Of a DNA stretch of 53,879 bases, positions 17,402-25,114 are shown piece after piece. Source of the DNA: Paludibacteraceae bacterium. GTDB lineage: Bacteria; Bacteroidota; Bacteroidia; Bacteroidales; Paludibacteraceae. Position numbers and translations under genes: made by a program. The stretch's first letter is position 1. Every line of letters begins with the position of its first letter. The stretch is from contig JAFYZR010000068.1 in assembly GCA_017557345.1 (NCBI GenBank), positions 1 to 53,879 on the forward strand. The letters are read 5' to 3'. The notes beneath the pieces were generated by a model. It was not told where the DNA came from, did not search any database, and saw nothing but the letters and a program-made list of their open reading frames with translations.

Positions 17402-17843
17402 CAATATAGCAGAATATATCCTCTATCTATGGCAGATGGAGGATTATTTGCGGGCATTTCCGGAGCAAGCCGATGCAACGCAAGAGTTGCATGAGCTGAA
17501 CGAGATGATGCATCGTGAAGGAATTATCGAAAGCGGCCATCTGCAGTTAGCGAACAATGCCTTGAGTGAGTTGGAAGAATTGCACACGCAGATTCTCAAC
17601 GAAGATGCCATGTACCGCGCCGCGATTCTTCGCTTACAGCCATCGCTGAATTTGCTCAAAGCAAAGACCGACCGACCGACGATGAGCGATATTGAAGCGT
17701 GTCTGATTTTGCTATACCAGATTATGATGCTCCGCCTGCAGAAAAAGCCTATTTCTCCCCAAACCGCAGATGTACAGCAACGTGCAACGCAAATCCTGCA
17801 GTTTTTAAGCAAGGCCTATTATGACACAAAAGCAACGGTTTGA
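17385..17843 (+). CDS. DUF4924 family protein
   Basis: 152-aa mostly helical protein of the Bacteroidota DUF4924 family; function unknown. The N-terminus MKTKRDNIAEYILYLWQMED is the conserved start of the family (NIAEYxLYxWQxED). I choose the ATG at 17385 over an in-frame ATG at 17370, which would add only MNLTG. It overlaps the upstream S4 gene by 17 nt and the downstream nth by 23 nt, so the four genes pth to nth look like one tightly packed operon. Confidence 0.8.
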   Translation: MKTKRDNIAEYILYLWQMEDYLRAFPEQADATQELHELNEMMHREGIIESGHLQLANNALSELEELHTQILNEDAMYRAAILRLQPSLNLLKAKTDRPTMSDIEACLILLYQIMMLRLQKKPISPQTADVQQRATQILQFLSKAYYDTKATV

Positions 17844-18456
17844 ACATATTATTCGTTGGTTTGAGGCCAATATGCCGGTTGCGGAAAGCGAATTGGTTTT
17901 TGTGAATCCGTTTCAATGCCTGGTAGCCGTGATGCTTTCTGCACAATGCACAGACAAACGGGTAAATATGGTCACCCCTACTCTTTTTGCTGCCTACCCT
18001 ACACCTGAATCTATGGCTCATGCAACAAGCGATGAGGTATTTGAATTGATTAAGTCGGTCAGTTACCCTCGTTCAAAAGCGGAGCATTTGGTGCAAATGG
18101 CACAACGACTGGTAGAAGTATACGAAGGGCAAGTGCCGGATAACATAGACGATTTGCAGACACTACAAGGTGTGGGACGCAAAACAGCGAATGTAGTTTG
18201 TGCCGTTATTTGGAATCAACCGACCATGGCTGTAGATACGCATATTTTCCGCGTAAGCGAACGATTGGGATTGACAACCAACAGTAAAAATCCGCTGCAA
18301 ACGGAGAAACAACTGGTTCAATATATTCCCGCTGCAATCATTCCGAAAGCTCATCACTGGCTCTTGCTGCACGGCCGATATGTATGCGTAGCACGAAAGC
18401 CCAAGTGCGCCCAATGCGGACTGAGCGAATATTGCAGATTTTTTACAAAAAAGTGA
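17821..18456 (+). CDS. nth: Endonuclease III
   Basis: 211-aa bifunctional DNA glycosylase/AP lyase of base excision repair, acting on oxidised pyrimidines. The helix-hairpin-helix LQGVGRKTANVV carries the catalytic Lys (GRKTAN), the catalytic Asp is in AVDTHIFRVSERLGL, and the [4Fe-4S] cluster loop C-x6-C-x2-C-x5-C is complete at the C-terminus (CVARKPKCAQCGLSEYC). The start ATG overlaps the DUF4924 gene. It is followed by the recA promoter. Confidence 0.96.
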   Translation: MTQKQRFEHIIRWFEANMPVAESELVFVNPFQCLVAVMLSAQCTDKRVNMVTPTLFAAYPTPESMAHATSDEVFELIKSVSYPRSKAEHLVQMAQRLVEVYEGQVPDNIDDLQTLQGVGRKTANVVCAVIWNQPTMAVDTHIFRVSERLGLTTNSKNPLQTEKQLVQYIPAAIIPKAHHWLLLHGRYVCVARKPKCAQCGLSEYCRFFTKK

Positions 18457-18463
18457 CATATAT

Positions 18464-18495
18464 TTTGCATATGTCATTTTTTTTTCGTACCTTTG
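18464..18495 (+). promoter_or_regulatory. recA promoter
   Basis: TTTGCATATGTCA at 18464 and TACCTTTG at 18488-18495, with a 20-nt spacer and a leader of about 32 nt. Best match to the window's promoter consensus. I see no obvious LexA-type palindrome. Confidence 0.85.
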
Positions 18496-18533
18496 CACTC
18501 GCAAAGGTTGGATAACTAAAAAACGATTATATT

Positions 18534-19574
18534 ATGGCAACAGAGAACAAACCATCAGCAGAGAAACTGAAAGCCTTAAAGGCAGCGATGGACAAGATTG
18601 ACAAGAACTTCGGTAAAGGCGCAATTATGAAACTCGGCGACGAGAACATAGAGAATGTGCCCGTTATTCCTACCGGCAGTTTAGGATTGAACTACGCATT
18701 AGGCGTAGGCGGTTATCCACGCGGACGTATCATCGAGATCTACGGTCCGGAGTCTTCCGGTAAGACCACGCTCGCCATTCATGCCATGGCTGAAGTGCAG
18801 AAACAAGGCGGTATAGCTGCTATAATAGATGCTGAGCATGCTTTTGACCGTTTCTATGCAGAGAAACTGGGTGTAGACATCACTGATTTGCTTATTGCTC
18901 AACCGGATAGCGGCGAGCAAGCATTGGATATTGCCGATGAGTTGATTCGTTCAGCCGCAGTCGACCTGATTGTTATTGACTCTGTAGCTGCACTTACCCC
19001 GAAGGCGGAGATTGCCGGAGAGATGGGTGATAACAAAGTAGGTCTGCAAGCCCGACTAATGTCACAAGCATTGCGTAAGATGACGGCATCGGTAAACAAG
19101 ACCGGAACGACTGTTATTTTCATCAACCAGTTACGCGAGAAAATCGGTGTTATGTTCGGCAATCCGGAGACCACTACAGGCGGTAATGCATTAAAATTCT
19201 ATGCATCCGTTCGTCTCGACATTCGTCGTACAGGACAGATTAAAGACGGCGAAACCATCAAAGGTAACCAAGTGCGCGTAAAGGTTGTAAAGAATAAAGT
19301 TGCTCCTCCATTCAAGAAAGCCGAATTCGACCTGATGTTCAATGAAGGCATCTCCCGTATCGGTGAAATCCTAGACTTTGCCGTTGCCACCGAGGTTATC
19401 AAAAAGAGCGGTTCATTCTTCAGTTACGGCGATACCAAATTAGGTCAAGGCCGCGACAAAGTGAAAGAAGTTCTGACAGAAAATCCGGATTTGTGCGAAG
19501 AATTGGAAGCAAAGATCGGCGAGAAGATTAAAGAATTAGGTCTTGAGGCTGTACTGAATAAGATTGGTAGATAG
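18534..19574 (+). CDS. recA: Recombinase RecA
   Basis: 346-aa DNA strand-exchange ATPase for homologous recombination and SOS signalling. Walker A is GPESSGKTT, the Walker B segment is [12 protein letters not shown], and the L1 and L2 DNA-binding loops ([17 protein letters not shown] and [19 protein letters not shown]) are conserved. Length and gene start ([19 protein letters not shown]) are typical for Bacteroidota. The stop codon is the first part of a heptad array that runs into the next gene. Confidence 0.98.
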   Translation: MATENKPSAEKLKALKAAMDKIDKNFGKGAIMKLGDENIENVPVIPTGSLGLNYALGVGGYPRGRIIEIYGPESSGKTTLAIHAMAEVQKQGGIAAIIDAEHAFDRFYAEKLGVDITDLLIAQPDSGEQALDIADELIRSAAVDLIVIDSVAALTPKAEIAGEMGDNKVGLQARLMSQALRKMTASVNKTGTTVIFINQLREKIGVMFGNPETTTGGNALKFYASVRLDIRRTGQIKDGETIKGNQVRVKVVKNKVAPPFKKAEFDLMFNEGISRIGEILDFAVATEVIKKSGSFFSYGDTKLGQGRDKVKEVLTENPDLCEELEAKIGEKIKELGLEAVLNKIGR

Positions 19575-19602
19575 TCAAAAGTCGAAAGACAAAAGACGAA
19601 AG
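19573..19602. repeat. 7-bp tandem array (AGTCAAA/AGACGAA)
   Basis: Four heptads AGTCAAA, AGTCGAA, AGACAAA, AGACGAA, starting at the recA stop codon and ending two bases before the TTG proposed as start of the next gene. Confidence 0.8.
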
Positions 19603-21111
19603 TTGGTGGATACTATTCAGTATATCTTATCTCCGCGTGAAGCTCAGGAGGCGGAGCAGAAATGGCGGATAGTGAAACGTTCAGTAGATGCACGGCAACG
19701 AGAGTTGCGCGTGCATCTTACTATACTTACGGACGATAAAGGTCATCCTATTGCGAAAGATGCACCTATTCCGCTCTATGAACCTCCTGTATTTCAAGAT
19801 GTACATCATGCGAAGCGCTCTGTAATAATTATCGGTTGCGGTCCTGCAGGGTTATTTGCCGCCCTTGCATTGTTGGAGCATGGCATTAAGCCTATCATCT
19901 ATGAGCGCGGCAAAGAGGTAAGCGAACGGAAGAAAGATATCGCGTTATTAAATCGCAACGAAGGCCTGAATCCCGAGTCGAATTATTGCTATGGAGAAGG
20001 CGGCGCCGGTACGTTTAGTGACGGTAAGTTGTTCTCAAGATCCAAGAAACGCGGGAATATGCAACGAGTGATGGAACTATTCCATTATTTCGGTGCTCCG
20101 GATACCGTGCTTTACGAAGCCCACGCGCATATCGGTAGCGACAAGCTACCAGGGATTATCAAGCGGATGCGAGAATGTATTATTGAGCATGGAGGGGAAA
20201 TTCACTTCGGCTGTAGGGTGGACAGCCTTCGTGAGTTGAAAGTTGAAAGTTTAAAGTTTAAAGATACTCCTATTATACTAGCGATTGGGCATTCGGCACA
20301 TGATACTTATCGGATGCTGGCACAAGAAGGCGTGGCGATGGAGACGAAAGGCTTTGCGATGGGCGTGCGTGCAGAACATCCGCAGGAGTTGATTAACCGG
20401 CTGATGTACCATTTAGTCGAAAATCGAAAGTCGAAAGACGAAAGCATTATAGACTTTGTCGGGAATGCAAGCTATTCGATGGTGACGCAGGTCGATGGCC
20501 GAGGTGTTTATTCATTCTGTATGTGTCCAGGCGGACATATTGTGCCTGCCGGCAGTTCGGAAGGTTCATGCGTTGTGAATGGCATGTCTGCGAGTCATCG
20601 TAATTCGCCTTATGCGAACAGCGGCATGGTGGTTCAAATACTGCCTGAAGATATACCAGGAGAAGATCCATTAAGAGGATTGGCTTTTCAAGAAGCTCTT
20701 GAACGATTGGCATTTGAGCACGGCATAGAACCTAACATAGCTCCAGCACAGCGGATGAGGGATTTTGTGGAAGGAAGGGCAAGCAAAGATTTGCCAGCAT
20801 GCAGTTATTTGCCGGGAATTGTGCCAAGCCGATTAGATGAGTGGCTGCCAGCACATATAGGCAAACGTTTGCAACAAGGTTTTAGAGATTTTGACCGCAA
20901 ATATCCGGGATTTTTAACGAATGATGCAGTTATCGTAGGTGTAGAAAGCCGCAGTAGCAGTCCTGTGCGTATTATTCGTGATCCGGAAACATTGCAATCG
21001 ATCAACACACCTAATCTTTATCCTTGCGGAGAAGGAGCCGGTTACGCGGGAGGAATCACCAGTAGCGCTTTAGACGGAATTAATGCAGCGCTTTGGATAG
21101 CCGGTGAGTAG
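19603..21111 (+). CDS. FAD-dependent oxidoreductase (COG2509-type)
   Basis: About 502-aa flavoprotein of the uncharacterised FAD-dependent dehydrogenase group. The N-terminal small domain (IVKRSVDARQRELRV) is followed by a dinucleotide-binding fold with VIIIGCGPAGLFAALAL near residue 75, the YGEGGAGTFSDGKL motif and a C-terminal FAD-contact segment (YPCGEGAGYAGGITSSALDG). Substrate unknown. No ATG start exists: TTG at 19603 or GTG at 19606 follow the heptad array, and TTG at 19564 would translate the array. Two further heptad arrays sit inside the coding region (20234-20261, encoding around LKVESLKFK, and 20415-20442, encoding around ENRKSKDES), in positions likely to be surface loops. The C-terminus faces a bidirectional terminator. 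Confidence 0.85.
   Translation: MVDTIQYILSPREAQEAEQKWRIVKRSVDARQRELRVHLTILTDDKGHPIAKDAPIPLYEPPVFQDVHHAKRSVIIIGCGPAGLFAALALLEHGIKPIIYERGKEVSERKKDIALLNRNEGLNPESNYCYGEGGAGTFSDGKLFSRSKKRGNMQRVMELFHYFGAPDTVLYEAHAHIGSDKLPGIIKRMRECIIEHGGEIHFGCRVDSLRELKVESLKFKDTPIILAIGHSAHDTYRMLAQEGVAMETKGFAMGVRAEHPQELINRLMYHLVENRKSKDESIIDFVGNASYSMVTQVDGRGVYSFCMCPGGHIVPAGSSEGSCVVNGMSASHRNSPYANSGMVVQILPEDIPGEDPLRGLAFQEALERLAFEHGIEPNIAPAQRMRDFVEGRASKDLPACSYLPGIVPSRLDEWLPAHIGKRLQQGFRDFDRKYPGFLTNDAVIVGVESRSSSPVRIIRDPETLQSINTPNLYPCGEGAGYAGGITSSALDGINAALWIAGE
20234..20264. repeat. 7-bp tandem array inside a coding region (AGTTGAA/AGTTTAA)
   Basis: Heptads AGTTGAA, AGTTGAA, AGTTTAA, AGTTTAA inside the flavoprotein gene, encoding a charged segment around LKVESLKFKD. 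The reading frame stays open through it. Confidence 0.75.
20415..20444. repeat. 7-bp tandem array inside a coding region (AGTCGAA)
   Basis: Heptads AGTCGAA, AATCGAA, AGTCGAA, AGACGAA inside the flavoprotein gene, encoding around VENRKSKDES. Same unit family as the intergenic arrays at 15735 and 19573. Confidence 0.78.
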
Positions 21112-21141
21112 CATCTGAGTTGCTTTATCGTTCGTGTATAA

Positions 21142-21180
21142 TTCGTCAATAGTTCGTCAATAGTTCGTCAATAGTTCGTG
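21142..21180. repeat. 11-bp tandem array (TTCGTCAATAG)
   Basis: Three perfect 11-bp units (21142-21152, 21153-21163, 21164-21174) and a partial fourth (TTCGTG) downstream of the flavoprotein gene, just before the shared terminator. Confidence 0.88.
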
Positions 21181-21211
21181 TTTAAGAGCAGAAAGATAGC
21201 AGAACAATACA

Positions 21212-21246
21212 AAAAAAGGCCCGCATAATTGCGAGCCTTTTATTTA
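21212..21246. terminator. Bidirectional terminator between convergent genes
   Basis: AAAGGCCCGCA, loop TAAT, TGCGAGCCTTT (21215-21240, one mismatch) with an A-run before and a T-rich run after, serving both the + strand flavoprotein gene and the - strand secreted-protein gene. Confidence 0.85.
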
Positions 21247-21259
21247 TCTTTTCTAAAGA

Positions 21260-21967
21260 TTAGAGTGCAGCACCCAGTGCGTTGTAGCGAACGCCATTCT
21301 TGATGATAACGAGCTGTCCGTTTTCAAATACCTTAACGGCCTTTGTATCTGCATTGATTGCATCAATACCTTGCTCGCCACCAACTTGGATTTTATGGAG
21401 CAGATAGCCACCTACGGTCTCGCGAATAACAACCGTTGATGCAATAGCCTGTACCTTGATTTCATAAGGATCGGTCTCGTTTGACTTGCCCGGAAGAGCC
21501 GTAGCGATTCCAACTGCATTTGCATCTACTGCAACAGCACCTGTGAAGGCAGTACCTTTTTCTCCGTCAACGAATTGAGCGCCCGTATCACCTTTAGAGT
21601 TCACAAATAATGTGATAACATCGCCTACATTTACATTGCTGATAGTAATGTCACGTTGGTTACCATCCATTTGGATCTTACCGTGAGCATTCACACCTTC
21701 CGTGATAAAATATACCTTGAAAGCGGTTTTAACAGAAGAGTTCTTGTAGGAGAATTTAATATTCGGAAGTTGAGCAACAGTCATTTCTACTGTTTCTCCT
21801 TCCTTGTTCTTTACCTCAAAATAGCTCTTAGAGTCATTTTTTGAAATCGTACCATTCGTTACGGTCAGATCGCTTTCAGCGAAATTCATTTCAGCGAGAT
21901 CGTAAACAACGGCGTTAACAGTCATAGCTGCGATAAGTGCAGCAGCGAAGAGGAAAAATTTCTTCAT
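21260..21967 (-). CDS. Small secreted beta-rich protein with shared C-terminal motif
   Basis: 235-aa exported protein of unknown function. Signal peptide MKKFFLFAAALIAAMTVNA, a single beta-rich domain (about 20-195) and a linker (GIDAINADTKAVK) leading to the C-terminal motif ENGQLVIIKNGVRYNALGAA that is also found at the end of the giant proteins in this window. The body resembles the N-terminal region of the second giant protein in style (DITISNVNVGDVITLFV against secreted beta-sandwich modules), suggesting a single-domain member of the same exported family (inference). It has its own promoter and terminator, so it is not part of the adjacent pectin operon. Confidence 0.82.
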   Translation of the reverse strand: MKKFFLFAAALIAAMTVNAVVYDLAEMNFAESDLTVTNGTISKNDSKSYFEVKNKEGETVEMTVAQLPNIKFSYKNSSVKTAFKVYFITEGVNAHGKIQMDGNQRDITISNVNVGDVITLFVNSKGDTGAQFVDGEKGTAFTGAVAVDANAVGIATALPGKSNETDPYEIKVQAIASTVVIRETVGGYLLHKIQVGGEQGIDAINADTKAVKVFENGQLVIIKNGVRYNALGAAL

Positions 21968-22026
21968 GTTAGTTGAGTTTTAAATGGTTAATATTGTTGT
22001 TTATTAATTGTTTTCAAATTCCGTTG

Positions 22027-22058
22027 CAAAATTACTACATTTTTAGGATATATACAAG
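22027..22058 (-). promoter_or_regulatory. Promoter of the small secreted-protein gene
   Basis: On the - strand, CTTGTATATATCC from 22058 and TAATTTTG at 22034-22027, with a 20-nt spacer; the leader is about 50 nt. Confidence 0.72.
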
Positions 22059-22093
22059 TACATTTTGTTAAAAAATGTAGATTTTTTGCATTT

Positions 22094-23653
22094 TTAGTCC
22101 TCTGCATCGGGATCTTTGCCATTATAGAGGACATTTTTGATCTTTTTATAGTCGGTAATAGGCATCGGTTTGGGGTTAATCTGACAGTTGACAAACTTGA
22201 TATCTTCCGCATTCTCCAATTTAATGCCGTTTTTGTTTCCAATAATCGTCACCTGATCAAAGAGGATATCATGAACAGGTTTTCCTTTGAGTCCCTGAAT
22301 ATCCACAGCCTGCTTGCTACCGACACACGTGATATTACGGAATGTGATATTCGCCCAATCAGGAAAGAAAGCATTCTTATCATCACTATCGGTAGCGCTG
22401 ACGCCGGCTCCTTTATCTGCGTATCCCGATGAGATAAGGAATGCCGATTCGAGAATATCCTTCATGATGATATTGACGCAATAGATATCTTCACACCAAC
22501 CACCACGTCCCGGCGCCGATTTGAAACGACATCCGATATCCGTTCCCTCAAAGCGGCAATCTTTCACGACGAGACGCTGCATTCCTCCGCTAAACTCTGA
22601 ACCGATGACGAATCCACCATGCGCACGATAAACGGTATCATTACAAATCAGGAAATCGCGTTGCGGACCAGCATCCACACCTTTCTGCCCTACTCCGCCT
22701 TTCATGCAAATACCATCATCACCGCACGAGATATTACAATTGACAATCAATGCGACCTGTATGTTTCCCGGGTCCATCGCATCGCCATTCTGCGCCCAAT
22801 GCGGGCAACGGATATTGACACCATCGATGATTAGATTCTGTATGCGTGTCGGCACAAAATGGAACTTAGGCGAATTGAGCAAATGCACATTCTCCATGAG
22901 AAGGTTTTTCGAATCGGTGATATTGACCAGATGCGGACGCATCTTCTCTTGAATAATGGCATCCGAAGCAATATTGGGGATATTGAGATTCTTATTGAGA
23001 TTGAAAGGATACCAAATCTTCCAGTTTTTGCTATTTCCGTCCTGTTTGGTAACGCCTCCCATTGAAAGGACCTCATTCCATATATCTTCCGTCACCTTCT
23101 TCTGCTTAACAGGCCGCCAGTAAATGCCTTGCCCGTCAATAGTACCATGACCCGTAATAGCGACATTCTCCAGTTTAGAGCCATAAATCAAGGCATGACA
23201 TTTCTTCGAACCATCACGCAAAGAATCAGAAGCTTGTACATAGAGCTCTTTGTTGGTCGAACCGAGAATAACCGCATTATCCGAGAGGTGCAAATCCAGA
23301 TTGCTGACGAGTTTGACAGGTCCCGTAAGCCATTTGCCATCGGGCACGATAAGATGTCCGCCACCTTGTTTCTTGATGTGCTTCATTGCCTTTGCGAAAG
23401 CCTCGGTATTATCCGTGACTCCATCTCCTACAGCGCCAAAATCAGTGAGGTTCACCGTATAATCAGGGATAACGACAGGCTGCACATGTTCAACCGCGCA
23501 AGGCAGATCCGTGTAATACTTGTCATACGGATTTTGCGCTATAGCATCGTTTCCGATGCTGACCGCTAACGCTATAAGACCGACTGCCAGCAACCTAAAA
23601 GACCGCTTCGCTGAAAGACCACTCGCGATGCTCGTTGAAAGACTATTTCTCAT
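22094..23653 (-). CDS. Glycoside hydrolase family 28 polygalacturonase-like protein
   Basis: 519-aa secreted pectinase, expected to hydrolyse alpha-1,4 galacturonic acid linkages. A pectate-lyase-like N-terminal start of the beta-helix (VNLTDFGAVGDGVTDNTEAF, residues 67-86) is followed by the GH28 active-site set: NGDAMD (289-294), GDDG (311-314), AHGG (344-347) and RFK (376-378), corresponding to the NTD/DD/HG/RxK motifs. The last step of the SusC-SusD-lyase-hydrolase cluster, 21 bp after the lyase gene. Oddity: the first 18 residues before the hydrophobic signal (SLSTSIASGLSAKRSF) are encoded by GTCTTTC-containing direct repeats, giving an unusually long n-region. Confidence 0.9.
   Translation of the reverse strand: MRNSLSTSIASGLSAKRSFRLLAVGLIALAVSIGNDAIAQNPYDKYYTDLPCAVEHVQPVVIPDYTVNLTDFGAVGDGVTDNTEAFAKAMKHIKKQGGGHLIVPDGKWLTGPVKLVSNLDLHLSDNAVILGSTNKELYVQASDSLRDGSKKCHALIYGSKLENVAITGHGTIDGQGIYWRPVKQKKVTEDIWNEVLSMGGVTKQDGNSKNWKIWYPFNLNKNLNIPNIASDAIIQEKMRPHLVNITDSKNLLMENVHLLNSPKFHFVPTRIQNLIIDGVNIRCPHWAQNGDAMDPGNIQVALIVNCNISCGDDGICMKGGVGQKGVDAGPQRDFLICNDTVYRAHGGFVIGSEFSGGMQRLVVKDCRFEGTDIGCRFKSAPGRGGWCEDIYCVNIIMKDILESAFLISSGYADKGAGVSATDSDDKNAFFPDWANITFRNITCVGSKQAVDIQGLKGKPVHDILFDQVTIIGNKNGIKLENAEDIKFVNCQINPKPMPITDYKKIKNVLYNGKDPDAED
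23597..23643. repeat. Imperfect GAAAGAC repeats in the signal-peptide region
   Basis: Copies of (A/G)AAAGAC at 23597-23603, 23613-23619 and 23637-23643, spaced 16 and 24 bp, each preceded or followed by CGCTTCG- or CTCGTT-like sequence. The heptad motif GAAAGAC links them to the AGTCGAA-family arrays elsewhere. Confidence 0.5.
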
Positions 23654-23674
23654 AAAGTATCTAATTTTCTTTTG

Positions 23675-25114
23675 TTAGAACAAATCCTGTACCAAACTAT
23701 TCATATACACCTCCAAATTGGTGTATTCTTTGTTTAATGAATATAGTTTAGAGTCCGCGGAGTTATTCTTATCCAATCCATTTGCATCTTCCCAATCATC
23801 GGGCATACCATCCCTATCAGTATCTTTCGGAGCCGCAGTACTATTGAGTTTAGGATAGCCACCTACGTCATCCGGGGAATCGATGAGTCCATTAGTAGAT
23901 CCATTGGATCCGCTATAAGTATAAGTTCCCTTACGCACCTCGTTCACGATGCGAGCATCAACGGCATCCCGATGCAAGGAACAGCCTGCCTTGGAAAGCA
24001 CCGTTTCGTAAGCCATTTCTGCACTCTGCTCTTTCACCATTGCCGTTAGGTTATCCACATGCCGTGATTCCGCTTTGACGTTACTGCCCTTTTGAGTTGA
24101 GCCCTGCCAGTTATCGTTAGTCACGACATCCGAGCCAAACATATAATTGCCGGAGAGATAGAATTTACCGGGTATCAATGTATGTCCATTCGAGCAATAT
24201 TCGCAACTGATGGTCGGGTCAACCAGGCGAGCACGTTTGGAACTACCCGTAGCGGGTCCGTATTTATAGTAATTATTAACCATATTGATTTTACGTGCCT
24301 GGTCATACCCTTCGCCTCCATAAGTCGAGTTGCCACCCCAGTTATAGACGACATTATTAACATAATCAACAGGGCCAAAACATTTGTTATTGACATACGA
24401 ATGGTCAAAACGCGGATTACGGCTATCGTGATGTGCTAACAAGTTATGATGAAATGTGGCATTGGTGCCGCCCCAGATACCTCCGTAGCCATGGTTACCT
24501 TTGACGTGAACGGATCTGCGCAGACTCTCCGTAATGAAACAATATTGGAGCGTAAAATCCGTGTTTCCGTAACAACTGACGCATTCATCCGTACTCCACG
24601 AGAAAGAACAGTGGTCAATGATGATATTCTTATGGTCATTGATGGACAGCGCATCTCCTTCCACTTTATTTTGATCACCCATGCGGAAACGTAGGAAACG
24701 GATGATCACATTGCTTGCCTTGACAACAACCGGGTAACCGGCAATACAGATACCATCTCCCGGAGCCGTTTGTCCTGCAATAGTGACATTTCCGCTAGCT
24801 ATATCGAGTTGCTTGCTCAATTGAATGGTTCCAGACACATCAAACACGATGGTTCTTGTTCCATCCATTTGCACAGCCCTACGTAATGTGCCAACCGTCG
24901 GTTGTCCCGTGTCTTTATCACGCGAATCTTCCAGCGTAGTTACATGAATCACCACGCCACCACGACCTCCATTCGTCAAGCTCCCTCCGCCTTCTGCGCC
25001 AGGAAAGGCAAGAACGGAAGTAATCGGTTCTGGTTCATCGCCTCCGCCTTTGCATGCAGAGAGACAAAGCGAAAGCCCCAAGAACAAATAGCCTATTTTA
25101 GTATAGATAGTCAT
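23675..25114 (-). CDS. Polysaccharide lyase family 1-type pectate lyase lipoprotein
   Basis: 479-aa lipoprotein pectate lyase that cleaves pectate by beta-elimination, probably at the cell surface. The ATG at 25114 gives MTIYTKIGYLFLGLSLCLSAC with a lipobox (LSAC) and an acidic stretch after the Cys (KGGGDEPEPE-like), typical of surface lipoproteins in Bacteroidota. The right-handed beta-helix carries IIIDHCSFSWSTDE, and the SRNPRF segment holds the conserved catalytic-region Arg. Near the C-terminus lies a calcium-binding-like DTDRDGMPDDWED motif common in these lyases. It overlaps the susD gene by 17 nt and precedes the GH28 gene. Confidence 0.9.
   Translation of the reverse strand: MTIYTKIGYLFLGLSLCLSACKGGGDEPEPITSVLAFPGAEGGGSLTNGGRGGVVIHVTTLEDSRDKDTGQPTVGTLRRAVQMDGTRTIVFDVSGTIQLSKQLDIASGNVTIAGQTAPGDGICIAGYPVVVKASNVIIRFLRFRMGDQNKVEGDALSINDHKNIIIDHCSFSWSTDECVSCYGNTDFTLQYCFITESLRRSVHVKGNHGYGGIWGGTNATFHHNLLAHHDSRNPRFDHSYVNNKCFGPVDYVNNVVYNWGGNSTYGGEGYDQARKINMVNNYYKYGPATGSSKRARLVDPTISCEYCSNGHTLIPGKFYLSGNYMFGSDVVTNDNWQGSTQKGSNVKAESRHVDNLTAMVKEQSAEMAYETVLSKAGCSLHRDAVDARIVNEVRKGTYTYSGSNGSTNGLIDSPDDVGGYPKLNSTAAPKDTDRDGMPDDWEDANGLDKNNSADSKLYSLNKEYTNLEVYMNSLVQDLF

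Noticed and set aside
22060-22078. ACATTTT-GTTAA-AAAATGT hairpin as terminator of the pectin operon
   Set aside because: AT-only stem with no T-run in the right direction, and it overlaps the promoter of the next gene.
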